Shown here: positions 7,940 to 16,072 of the stretch, one piece after another
How the letters are laid out: every line of letters begins with the position of its first letter
Numbering within the stretch: the stretch's first letter is position 1
Source: Lutibacter sp.
GTDB taxonomy: Bacteria; Bacteroidota; Bacteroidia; Flavobacteriales; Flavobacteriaceae
NCBI RefSeq assembly: GCF_021647475.1
Contig: NZ_JAKIUR010000031.1
Span: forward strand, 1-38,969
Direction: 5' to 3'
Length of the DNA stretch: 38,969 bases
Program-made: the position numbers and the translations under genes
The notes under the pieces: model-generated
The model's input: the letters and a program-made list of their open reading frames with translations, nothing else
Databases searched by the model: none
What the model was told of the DNA's origin: nothing

Positions 7940-9232
7940 TTAACTTTTATCCGCAACTGCTTTCATTGCTATTTGTATGGCTGATCTTACTTTGTAAATA
8001 TCTCTTTTACTCATTGCAGTACTTAAAAACCAAGATTCAAATTGAGATGGTGGTAAAAATACTCCGTTCTCAATCATTTTCCAGAAGAATGTTTTAAATT
8101 TTTCAGTATCGCTAGTTTGTGCCGTTTTAAAATCAACTACTTTTTCTTTAGTAAAAAATGCATTTAACATAGAACCAAATCGGTTAACCTGAAGATCAAC
8201 TCCATTTTCTTTAGCGGCCCTTTTTAGTTCTCGTTTTAAAAAAGAAGCCGTTTTATTGAAAGCCTCATAAGGATTTTGTTTTTTTAATTCTTTTAAAGTG
8301 GCTATTCCACTTGCCATTGCAATTGGATTACCAGATAAAGTTCCTGCTTGATACATATCACCTAATGGAGAAACCATTTCCATAATTTCATCTCGAGCAC
8401 CATAAGCTCCTACTGGAAAACCTCCACCAACAACTTTACCCAAACAGGTAATATCTGCTTCAATACCCAATAATTCTTGAGCTCCACCAAATTGAGATCT
8501 AAAACCAGTCATTACTTCATCAATAATTAATAAAATACCACTATCTTTAGTTAGTTCTTTTAATTCTTTAATAAATTGTTTGTTTGGTAAAACAACTCCC
8601 ATATTACCTGCAATAGGCTCTATAATAATAGCCGCCACATCATTATTATATCTTAAATGTTGCTCTACAGAATCTATATTATTATATTCGGCAATTAAGG
8701 TGTTTTTTACTGCATCATTTGGAACTCCTTTACTACCAGGAATACTTAACGTTGCTAAACCAGAGCCTGCAGCTACTAACAAAGCATCAGAATGTCCGTG
8801 GTAACAACCTGCAAATTTTATAATTTTATCTTTTCCAGTAAAAGCTCGTGCCAAACGAATTGCACTTAAAACAGCCTCGGTACCTGAATTTACAAACCTA
8901 ACTTTATCCATTCCAGGAAAAGCTTCGCAAACCATTTCAGCTAAAATAATTTCACCTTTGGTTGAAGCTCCAAAAGTATAGCCGTTTTTTAAATATTTTT
9001 TAATCGTTTTTTCAACGTAGTAATTTCTATGACCTAAAATCATTGGACCATAAGATAATACCATATCTACATATTCATTATCATCAACATCGTATATTTT
9101 GCTTCCTTTTGCGTGGTCAATAAATAACGGAATTCCTCCAACAGATTTAAAAGCTCTAACCGGAGAATTTACTGCTCCAACCAAATGTCTTTTACCTCTA
9201 GTGTATAATTCAAGCGACTTTTCTAATTTCAT
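7940..9232 (-). CDS. hemL: Glutamate-1-semialdehyde 2,1-aminomutase
   Basis: A PLP enzyme that converts glutamate-1-semialdehyde to 5-aminolevulinate, the second step of the C5 route that HemA begins. The 430-aa sequence shows the class III aminotransferase pattern: the cofactor-contacting aspartate D239 in IIDEVMTGFR and the Schiff-base lysine K266 in CLGKVVGGGFPVGAYG. The N-terminal VNSPVRAF motif is typical of the family. It lies 59 bp downstream of hemB and is cotranscribed with the other leftward hem genes. A purine-rich AAGGAGAT lies about 30 nt upstream of the ATG, too far to act as a normal ribosome-binding site. Confidence 0.97.
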   Translation of the reverse strand: MKLEKSLELYTRGKRHLVGAVNSPVRAFKSVGGIPLFIDHAKGSKIYDVDDNEYVDMVLSYGPMILGHRNYYVEKTIKKYLKNGYTFGASTKGEIILAEMVCEAFPGMDKVRFVNSGTEAVLSAIRLARAFTGKDKIIKFAGCYHGHSDALLVAAGSGLATLSIPGSKGVPNDAVKNTLIAEYNNIDSVEQHLRYNNDVAAIIIEPIAGNMGVVLPNKQFIKELKELTKDSGILLIIDEVMTGFRSQFGGAQELLGIEADITCLGKVVGGGFPVGAYGARDEIMEMVSPLGDMYQAGTLSGNPIAMASGIATLKELKKQNPYEAFNKTASFLKRELKRAAKENGVDLQVNRFGSMLNAFFTKEKVVDFKTAQTSDTEKFKTFFWKMIENGVFLPPSQFESWFLSTAMSKRDIYKVRSAIQIAMKAVADKS

Positions 9233-9291
9233 TTTTTAGTTTTTTTATTTAGATCTCCTTTTAATTCAATTAAAAAGAATCAAAATTACTT

Positions 9292-10257
9292 CTATTTTCT
9301 ACTTAAAACTTTAGCAACATCTTTTGCAAAGTAAGTTATAATGATGTCGGCTCCTGCTCTTTTCATAGAAAGTAAACTTTCCATCATTACTCGTTCTTCA
9401 TCAATCCAACCTTTTTGAGCCGCAGCTTTAACCATTGCATATTCTCCACTTACATTATAAGTTGCCACTGGCCGATCAAAATTATTTTTTACATCTCTAA
9501 TAATATCTAAATAAGACAATGCTGGTTTTACCATTAAAATATCTGCACCTTCTTGGTCATCAAAAGTAGCTTCGCGTAAGGCTTCATCTCTATTTGCGGG
9601 ATCCATTTGATACGTTCTTCTATCTCCAAATGTTGGAGCAGAATCTGCTGCATCTCTAAATGGGCCGTAAAATGCGGATGAATATTTTACGGCATACGAC
9701 ATAATTGGTAAATTAGGAAAACCTGTATTATCTAAAGCTTCACGAATAGTTTGTACCATACCATCCATCATACCTGACGGAGCAACCATATCAACGCCTG
9801 CTTTTGCATGAGAAATAACTTGTTTTGCTATATTTGGTAAAGTTGCATCATTATCAACATCGTTATCATGTATAATTCCGCAATGTCCGTGACTGGTATA
9901 TTCACAAAAACAAACATCGGTAATTACGTATAAACTTGGATGATTCTTTTTAATAAAACGAACTGCTTGTTGCATTATTCCATTATCATTCCAAGTTTCT
10001 GAACCTTCTTCATCTTTTTCAGTTGGAATACCAAATAATAAAACTGCTGGTATATTTAAGGCAACAACCTCATCCAATTCTTTGGAAACTTTATCTAAAG
10101 ACCATCTTTTTATTCCTGGCATAGAAACTATTTCAGTTTCAATATTTTCTCCTTCTTCTATAAATAATGGATAAATTAAATCATCTATAGAAAGTTTATT
10201 TTCTCTAACTAATCGACGAATATTTTCTGTTTTACGTAAGCGCCTTGTTCTAAACAT
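9292..10257 (-). CDS. hemB: Delta-aminolevulinic acid dehydratase (porphobilinogen synthase)
   Basis: Condenses two molecules of 5-aminolevulinate into porphobilinogen in the cytoplasm. The 321-aa protein has both active-site lysines, K191 (YAVKYSSAFYGPFRDAA) and K244 (LMVKPALSYLD). Cysteines C116, C118 and C126 in the segment VCFCEYTSHGHCG form the zinc-binding site of the zinc-dependent class, as opposed to the aspartate-rich magnesium class. It is separated by 11 bp from hemCD upstream and by 59 bp from hemL downstream, consistent with one transcript. Confidence 0.97.
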   Translation of the reverse strand: MFRTRRLRKTENIRRLVRENKLSIDDLIYPLFIEEGENIETEIVSMPGIKRWSLDKVSKELDEVVALNIPAVLLFGIPTEKDEEGSETWNDNGIMQQAVRFIKKNHPSLYVITDVCFCEYTSHGHCGIIHDNDVDNDATLPNIAKQVISHAKAGVDMVAPSGMMDGMVQTIREALDNTGFPNLPIMSYAVKYSSAFYGPFRDAADSAPTFGDRRTYQMDPANRDEALREATFDDQEGADILMVKPALSYLDIIRDVKNNFDRPVATYNVSGEYAMVKAAAQKGWIDEERVMMESLLSMKRAGADIIITYFAKDVAKVLSRK

Positions 10258-10268
10258 GATTTATAATT

Positions 10269-11849
10269 TTATGATTTTTTAAAATAATTATTTACCAATT
10301 TTAATACTCCTTCTACCGTGAAAATTGATGAAACTTCTACACTATTAAAATGTTTTTTCGCTTCATTGGCAGTAGTTTCTCCAATGCAAAAAGCAATTTT
10401 GGAATCTGCTGTGTTTTTTTGCAAATAACTTTTAATTCCTGAAGGACTATAAAATAAAATTCCTTTGTATTTATCTTCAACTTTTTTAGGTGTTAAAACG
10501 GTTTGATAACACACTACTTCATTAAGTTCAATATTATTTTTATTTAAAATAGTTGGCAAATCTTCTCTACGTTTGTCTCCACAAAAAAAGGTAATTTCTT
10601 TTACTTTTAAATTTTCAACTAAATAATTAGCAAGTTTTTCAGCAGAATTTTTAGAATGAGCTACTTTACCTATCTTCTTTTCAATTAAACGTTTTGTTCT
10701 TCGACCAACGCAATAAATATTTTTAAAATTTAATTCTATTTTTGAAAAATTGTACAATAAAGCTTCTACCCCATTTTGACTGGTAATTATTACATTTTCA
10801 ATAGGCTTTTTTATAACTATTTTTTTAAATCTATTATTTCTGATGGTGATAAAATCGCTCATCGAAATTCCAATATTAGAATTTAGTTCTTTTGTTTGCT
10901 CTACAGATAAAGTTTTAGTTGAAAAAATCTGAATTTCTTTTTCTAATACTTCCATTTGACGCATCAGTTTTTTACCGCCACGTTCTAAAACATAATTAGC
11001 AGCATACTCGCCTAAATCACTAACATTATTGGCTTCAACTTCTTTAAAGAATTCAATTTTATTTTCTCCGTCCGGACTAAATAAAACGCCTTTAAATTTA
11101 ATCATATCATCCCGTAAAACAGCCAAAGCCCCTATTGGAGCAGTACAACCACCTTCCAGAACTTCTAAAAAACGACGTTCAATAGTTGCACATTTTTCAG
11201 TTTCTTCATCATTAATTTCTTTTAAAATTTCAAGAATTTCTTCATTTTTTTCTAAAGCTGCAATCATTACTACTCCTTGTGCCGGAGCTGGAACCATCCA
11301 ATCTAATTTCATATGATTTTCAGGTAAAATATTTAAGCGTCTTAATCCTGCAGCAGCAAAAATTGCTCCATCCCAATTGTTTTCAGCTAACTTTTTTAAA
11401 CGTGTATTTACATTACCTCGTAAACCTGTAATGGTATGATTTGGATAGCGATGTAGCCATTGTGCTTTTCTGCGTAAACTTCCTGTGGCAATAAGGGCAG
11501 TTGGGTTTGCAAAGAAATTTTCATCCTTTTTTAGCACCAAAATATCGTTAAAATTGCCTCTTTTTAAAACTGCCGCTTGTACAATGCCTTCTGGCAACTT
11601 GGTAGGAACATCTTTAAATGAATTAACCGATATATCAATTTTATCATTTAATAATGCCGTATCTAAATTTTTAGTAAAAACGCCAACAATTCCCAATTCA
11701 TATAATGGTTTGTCTAAAACCATATCACCAATAGAATCAATTTTAATTATTTCTGTTTTATGCCCAAAATGTTCTAATTGTTGTGCAACAGTGTTGGCTT
11801 GCCACATTGCTAGTTGACTGGAACGAGTTCCAATTCTAATTATCTTCAT
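10269..11849 (-). CDS. hemC: Fused porphobilinogen deaminase / uroporphyrinogen III synthase (HemC-HemD)
   Basis: A 526-aa two-domain protein. Residues 1 to about 300 are HemC, which assembles four porphobilinogens into hydroxymethylbilane; C235 in LEGGCTAPIGA carries the dipyrromethane cofactor, and GSLRRKAQW and LRGNVNTRL line the active site. Residues of about 315-526 match HemD, which closes and inverts ring D; recognisable parts are VIITSQNGVEALL, YSPSGIKSYL and CIGETTA. Hydroxymethylbilane is unstable, so fusion could help hand it over. Its ATG overlaps the end of hemA by 14 bp. No internal stop or new start separates the domains, so this is a genuine fusion. The HemD part is diverged, as usual for that family. 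Confidence 0.93.
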   Translation of the reverse strand: MKIIRIGTRSSQLAMWQANTVAQQLEHFGHKTEIIKIDSIGDMVLDKPLYELGIVGVFTKNLDTALLNDKIDISVNSFKDVPTKLPEGIVQAAVLKRGNFNDILVLKKDENFFANPTALIATGSLRRKAQWLHRYPNHTITGLRGNVNTRLKKLAENNWDGAIFAAAGLRRLNILPENHMKLDWMVPAPAQGVVMIAALEKNEEILEILKEINDEETEKCATIERRFLEVLEGGCTAPIGALAVLRDDMIKFKGVLFSPDGENKIEFFKEVEANNVSDLGEYAANYVLERGGKKLMRQMEVLEKEIQIFSTKTLSVEQTKELNSNIGISMSDFITIRNNRFKKIVIKKPIENVIITSQNGVEALLYNFSKIELNFKNIYCVGRRTKRLIEKKIGKVAHSKNSAEKLANYLVENLKVKEITFFCGDKRREDLPTILNKNNIELNEVVCYQTVLTPKKVEDKYKGILFYSPSGIKSYLQKNTADSKIAFCIGETTANEAKKHFNSVEVSSIFTVEGVLKLVNNYFKKS

Positions 11850-13101
11850 GTATACTTAATTCATTTATGTGAAACATTTTACTTATAACTTCAATACTTT
11901 GATCAACTGAAGTATTTTCGTCTTTCAAATGTTTTATAAATTGTGTAGTTATTTTTTGAATCATACGTGAAGTAATTAATTCGGCATGTTCAATATTAAA
12001 CTCTTTTATTTTTCTGGAATGAAAATCAATTTCATTATGCTGAATTATTTTAAGCGATTCTTTTAATGCATTAACGGCAGGAACATATTTTCTAATTGCT
12101 ATCCATTCATTAAATTCCTCTTTATATCTTTTTATGATTTTTTCAGTATGTGGAATTTCACTTTCTCTAATTTGAAGTGTTTTATCTGTAATTTTAGATA
12201 ATTCGTCAACGTTAATTAAAGTAATGTTTTCTAATTTTTTAACTGCTATTTCTACATTTGAAGGAATGGATAAATCAATTACTAATTTTGGATTATCATT
12301 TTTTAACTGATTAACTGTTACCGTAGGTTCATTTGAACCTGTAGAAACAATTAGTATATCTGCCTTATCAATTTCATTTGCTAGATTATTGAAATCAGCT
12401 ACATCAATCCCGTGATATTCAGATGCAAATTGAGCTGCTTTTTCTTGCGTGCGATTTATAACCGTTACATTTTTGTTATCCGTATATTCTAAAATATTTT
12501 TAATGGTGTTTTGCCCAATTTTACCTAAACCATAAATTAATATGTTCTTTTGATTATAATTTTCAACATGTTCAATAATATATTGAATTGCAGCATAAGC
12601 AACGGAAGTAGTCCCTGAACTTAATTTTGTGTGATTTTTCACATCTTTACTTGCTTGTAAAACCAAGTTCATTAATCGTTCTAAATAAGCATTTGTAGTT
12701 CCTAAATCTTTTGCCTGTTTATAAGCGGTTTTTAGTTGACCAACTATTTCATAATCTCCTAAAATTTGACTTTCTAAACCAGTTCCTATTCTAAATAAAT
12801 GACTAACAGCATCTTTATTTTTAAATACGTTGGAAACCGAAATAAAAGATTCCACACTTCCATTAGAATATTTAATTAATAAGCTAATTAGTTCAAAAGG
12901 ATGTTTAGCAAAACCCGTAATTTCTGTTCTATTGCAAGTAGATAAAACAAAAATGCCATCTATGCCTTTTTGCTTTGCCTCTTCTAATAATAAAATTTGA
13001 TTTTCTTTGGAAATACTAAAAGTTCCTCTAACTTTAACATCGGCTTTTTTATAGCTTATACCAACGTTGTATAATTTAGTTGCTGTATTTTCTTGATTCA
13101 T
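11836..13101 (-). CDS. hemA: Glutamyl-tRNA reductase
   Basis: Reduces glutamyl-tRNA to glutamate-1-semialdehyde with NADPH, the first committed step of C5 haem synthesis. With the start used here (ATG at 13101; 421 aa) the nucleophilic cysteine is C56 in VLSTCNRTEI; the NADPH-binding region has IYGLGKIGQNTIKNI near residue 190, and a C-terminal helical dimerisation domain follows. In-frame ATG (13116) and TTG (13128) codons lie upstream, but the TTG lies inside a TACTTTTG promoter element and the 13116 ATG would leave almost no leader, so 13101 is preferred. It heads the leftward hem operon and is divergent from the AraC-type gene. A 28-bp imperfect palindrome upstream may control it. Confidence 0.95.
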   Translation of the reverse strand: MNQENTATKLYNVGISYKKADVKVRGTFSISKENQILLLEEAKQKGIDGIFVLSTCNRTEITGFAKHPFELISLLIKYSNGSVESFISVSNVFKNKDAVSHLFRIGTGLESQILGDYEIVGQLKTAYKQAKDLGTTNAYLERLMNLVLQASKDVKNHTKLSSGTTSVAYAAIQYIIEHVENYNQKNILIYGLGKIGQNTIKNILEYTDNKNVTVINRTQEKAAQFASEYHGIDVADFNNLANEIDKADILIVSTGSNEPTVTVNQLKNDNPKLVIDLSIPSNVEIAVKKLENITLINVDELSKITDKTLQIRESEIPHTEKIIKRYKEEFNEWIAIRKYVPAVNALKESLKIIQHNEIDFHSRKIKEFNIEHAELITSRMIQKITTQFIKHLKDENTSVDQSIEVISKMFHINELSIHEDN

Positions 13102-13125
13102 AAGGTTGTTATCCATAAATATCGA

Positions 13126-13152
13126 CAAAAGTACAATTTACTTTTTTTACAA
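13126..13152 (-). promoter_or_regulatory. Promoter of the hemA operon
   Basis: On the minus strand, TACTTTTG at 13133-13126 matches TAnnTTTG, with a TTG at 13152-13150 placed 16 bp upstream, slightly short of the usual 17-23. Transcription would start near 13121, giving a leader of about 20 nt to the ATG at 13101. Confidence 0.55.
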
Positions 13153-13153
13153 A

Positions 13154-13181
13154 ACGTCGGTAAAAGTACTTTTATTGTCGT
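13154..13181. promoter_or_regulatory. 28-bp imperfect palindrome upstream of hemA, possible operator
   Basis: The core TAAAAGTACTTTTA (13161-13174) is a perfect 14-bp palindrome, and the symmetry extends to ACGTCGG/TTGTCGT, with 11 of 14 positions paired overall. The centre is about 46 bp upstream of the predicted hemA start. The sequence AAAAGTAC also occurs at 13127-13134. Which regulator binds is unknown; the neighbouring AraC-type protein is a candidate. Confidence 0.35.
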
Positions 13182-13310
13182 TATAAGTTATACTTGATTT
13201 TCTGCTATGCAAGTACCAACTATTTTTTAAAACAAAAAATGATTAAAATCAGTATTTATATATCTTCTTCTATGTGAATATTATCATTTTTATTATAAAC
13301 TTCATTTTTT

Positions 13311-13338
13311 TTGAAACTAAAATTTATACTTACATTTG
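13311..13338 (+). promoter_or_regulatory. Promoter of the AraC regulator-hemH-hemJ operon
   Basis: TTG at 13311-13313 and TACATTTG at 13331-13338 are separated by 17 bp, fitting the Bacteroidota -33/-7 pattern. The ATG at 13372 follows after 33 nt. Confidence 0.65.
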
Positions 13339-13371
13339 CAGAGTTAATTTATTTTTAACTAAAAATAGTTT

Positions 13372-14265
13372 ATGAAGTTCAATCTTAATAAATATAAAAA
13401 CATCGATAAAAGTACTCATTGCATTTTAAACGAAAAAGGCAAATTTAAAGTGCTTCATTTTAATAATTTAGCTACTGAAAATGAATTATTTAAAATAAAA
13501 TTAAATGATAATTACATTCAACTTTATTTCTGTTTAAAACAGCTTTGCACAGTTGCTTTTAATATGGAACATTGTGCCATAAACTTAAAAGATACTGACT
13601 CCTATATGGTTTATTTTAAAGATAATGAAATGAATGTGTTATTTGATTTAGCACCAAAATCAGAGTTAATTTGTTTTCTTATTTCTCTAGAATATTTTCA
13701 TTCTTTATTTTCAAATGAAGGCAATTACTTAATTAATTTTTCAAGTTTTAACTCCAATAAACCCATTATTGAACCTAAAGAAATTAGCCCAACTATTAAA
13801 TTGATTTTAAAACAATTAACCACAAAATATATTCATGAAAAACTTCGGCCTATATACATAAAAGGTAAAATTTATGAATTATTAAGTTATTATTATAGTA
13901 CAACCGAAAATTCAAATACTGAAAGCTGCCCTTATATTTCTAGCGAGGAAACCATAAGTAAAATTAAAGAAGCAAAACAAATTGTAATTGAAAACATGAA
14001 TAATCCACCATCTTTAAATGAATTGGCAAAACAAGTTGGGCTAAACATCAAAAAATTAAAATCTGATTTTAAAGACTTTTATGGATCTCCTGTTTTTACT
14101 TTCTTATTGAATTACAAAATGGATTTGGCAAAAAATTTATTAGTTGAAAATAAATACAACGTTAATGAAATAGCACTACAATTAGGCTATAGCACATCAA
14201 GTCATTTTATTGCTGCTTTCAAGAGAAAATTTGGAATTACGCCTAAAAAATACTCAAAATCATAA
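13372..14265 (+). CDS. AraC-family transcriptional regulator
   Basis: A 297-aa DNA-binding regulator. The C-terminal hundred residues (about 197-297) hold the two helix-turn-helix motifs of AraC proteins: SLNELAKQVGLNIKKLKSDF and VNEIALQLGYSTSSHFIAAF, followed by KRKFGITPKKY. The N-terminal part lacks a clear cupin and resembles the sensing region of PchR/YbtA-type regulators of iron and siderophore genes, notably the segment at residues 130-176. It has six cysteines (C17, C54, C59, C68, C101, C186), three of them close together. It is the first gene of an operon with hemH (2-nt gap) and hemJ and is divergent from hemA, so control of haem synthesis in response to iron, haem or a porphyrin is a reasonable inference. 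Confidence 0.88.
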   Translation: MKFNLNKYKNIDKSTHCILNEKGKFKVLHFNNLATENELFKIKLNDNYIQLYFCLKQLCTVAFNMEHCAINLKDTDSYMVYFKDNEMNVLFDLAPKSELICFLISLEYFHSLFSNEGNYLINFSSFNSNKPIIEPKEISPTIKLILKQLTTKYIHEKLRPIYIKGKIYELLSYYYSTTENSNTESCPYISSEETISKIKEAKQIVIENMNNPPSLNELAKQVGLNIKKLKSDFKDFYGSPVFTFLLNYKMDLAKNLLVENKYNVNEIALQLGYSTSSHFIAAFKRKFGITPKKYSKS

Positions 14266-14267
14266 TT

Positions 14268-15287
14268 ATGAAAGGAGTATTATTAGTAAATCTTGGATCT
14301 CCAGATAGTACCTCAACTAAAGATGTAAAAAAATATTTAGGTGAATTTTTAATGGATAAACGTGTTATTGATATTCCTTTAATTTGGAGAACGTTATTAG
14401 TAAAAGGAATTATTTTAAATACTCGCCCAAAAAAGTCTGCCGCTGCTTATAAAAAAATTTGGTGGGAAGAAGGTTCTCCTTTAATTGTGTTATCCAAAAG
14501 ATTACATGAAAAAGTAGCAAAATCATCAAAAATCCCAGTGGAATTAGCCATGCGATATGGCAATCCATCTATTAAAAAAGGAATTGATGATTTAGTAAAA
14601 AAAGGAGTAACTGAAATTTTGTTAATTCCGTTATATCCACAATTTGCAATGGCAACTACTGAAACCATTACTGTTTTAGCAAAAAAAATCATCAAAAAAG
14701 ATTATCCTTTAATTAAACTAGAAACTTATCCTGCATTTTATAATAAAAAGGATTATATAAAAGTATTAAGCAACAGCATTCAGCAAGAAATTGATAAAGT
14801 ACAACCTCAACATTTACTTTTTTCTTATCATGGAGTTCCTGAAAGGCACATTAAAAAATCTGATATCACAAAATCACATTGTAAAATTGATGGAAGTTGC
14901 TGCAAAACCTCATCGCCATCTCATGAATTTTGTTATCGGCATCAATGTTATGAAACCACTAGGTTAGTTGCCAAAACATTAAATTTAAACGATGGAACTT
15001 ATAGCACTTCTTTCCAATCTCGCTTAGGACGAGACCCTTGGTTACAACCTTATACCAGTGACACTATTGAAGATTATGCTAAAAAAGGTATAAAGAATTT
15101 AGCAGTAGTAACTCCTGCTTTTGTTTCTGATTGTTTAGAAACGTTGGAAGAAATTGGAATGGAAGCAAAAAAATCATTTTTAGAAAATGGTGGAGAAAAG
15201 TTCACCACAATTCCGTGCTTAAATGATAATGATGACTGGGTAAATACTTTAGTAAACTGGATTACAAATTGGACTAACATTTCTTAA
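14268..15287 (+). CDS. hemH: Ferrochelatase with internal cysteine cluster
   Basis: Inserts ferrous iron into protoporphyrin IX, or into coproporphyrin in some lineages; the HemN and HemJ neighbours indicate the protoporphyrin route here. The 339-aa protein has the active-site histidine H188 in FSYHGVPERH and conserved acidic residues near E291-E295 (CLETLEE). Between residues 205 and 227 it carries five cysteines (C205, C211, C212, C222, C227) in about 23 residues. A known class of bacterial ferrochelatases binds a [2Fe-2S] cluster through four cysteines in just such an internal segment instead of at the C-terminus, and this protein ends without C-terminal cysteines. It lies 2 nt after the AraC-type gene and 2 nt before hemJ. 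Confidence 0.96.
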   Translation: MKGVLLVNLGSPDSTSTKDVKKYLGEFLMDKRVIDIPLIWRTLLVKGIILNTRPKKSAAAYKKIWWEEGSPLIVLSKRLHEKVAKSSKIPVELAMRYGNPSIKKGIDDLVKKGVTEILLIPLYPQFAMATTETITVLAKKIIKKDYPLIKLETYPAFYNKKDYIKVLSNSIQQEIDKVQPQHLLFSYHGVPERHIKKSDITKSHCKIDGSCCKTSSPSHEFCYRHQCYETTRLVAKTLNLNDGTYSTSFQSRLGRDPWLQPYTSDTIEDYAKKGIKNLAVVTPAFVSDCLETLEEIGMEAKKSFLENGGEKFTTIPCLNDNDDWVNTLVNWITNWTNIS

Positions 15288-15289
15288 TT

Positions 15290-15841
15290 ATGGAATATTT
15301 ATATATCAAATCATTACATATTATTTTTATAACTACTTGGTTTGCAGGACTTTTCTATATCATTCGTTTATTTATCTATTTTAAAGAAGCGGAAGAAAAA
15401 CCTGAAACTGAAAAACAAATTCTAATAAAACAATACCAACTAATGATTAAAAGGCTTTGGTATATGATAACTTGGCCTTCCGCAATTTTAGCTACTTTTT
15501 TTGCCGTTTGGTTACTAATTTTAAATCCTGCCTGGTTGCAAACCAATTGGATGATTATAAAACTAGGATTTGTAGCCTTACTTTTTGCATATCATTGGTC
15601 GTGCCAAATTATGTACAATCAAACTAGTAAAGGATATTTAAAATATTCTTCTTTTAGTTTACGAATTTGGAATGAAGTTGCAACCATAATTCTATTTGCT
15701 TGTGTTTTTTTAGTTGTTTTAAAAGATGCTTTGGGTTGGGTTTTTGGCGTTATTGGAATTGTTGGTGTTTCTATTTTACTAATGTTAGGAATTAAATTAT
15801 ACAAATCCGTTAGAAACAAAAAAAATTGGGAAACAAAATAA
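15290..15841 (+). CDS. hemJ: Protoporphyrinogen IX oxidase, HemJ type
   Basis: A four- to five-helix inner-membrane protein (183 aa) of the HemJ (UPF0093) family, which oxidises protoporphyrinogen IX to protoporphyrin IX in bacteria without HemG or HemY. Such genes are often labelled CopD-like. Family features are H10 and the start KSLHIIFITTWFAGLFYI, R26, K91 in MIIKLGFVALL, H102 and the RIWNE segment at 125-129 (compare RxxNE in the family). A histidine and a lysine at equivalent places are reported as important in other HemJ proteins. It closes the operon after hemH, which is where the preceding enzyme of the pathway is expected, and no hemG or hemY occurs in the window. Confidence 0.93.
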   Translation: MEYLYIKSLHIIFITTWFAGLFYIIRLFIYFKEAEEKPETEKQILIKQYQLMIKRLWYMITWPSAILATFFAVWLLILNPAWLQTNWMIIKLGFVALLFAYHWSCQIMYNQTSKGYLKYSSFSLRIWNEVATIILFACVFLVVLKDALGWVFGVIGIVGVSILLMLGIKLYKSVRNKKNWETK

Positions 15842-16072
15842 TTTTTTAGTTTTTTATCATATTTATAAATATTTGATTATTAATATATAAACTATTCATA
15901 ACTTATAGCTAAGTTACTACAGCATGTTTAAAAACATCAATAATATATTAAACATACAATAATCTAAATATCAATGTATTAGAGATTACTAAATGATTAA
16001 AGTCATTTTAAAATCCATTTCCTATTCTTAATTTTACAGTCACAAATATTATTCATATTTAAATGTAATTTT

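Noticed and set aside
13116..13128. Upstream hemA starts (ATG at 13116, TTG at 13128)
   Set aside because: The TTG is part of the likely -7 box, and the 13116 ATG would leave a leader of about five bases; the ATG at 13101 fits the usual family length better.
15842..16072. Short inverted repeat AACTTA-TAGC-TAAGTT (15900-15915) as a terminator for hemJ
   Set aside because: Only a six-base AT-rich stem, with no T run after it, so it is too weak to call.
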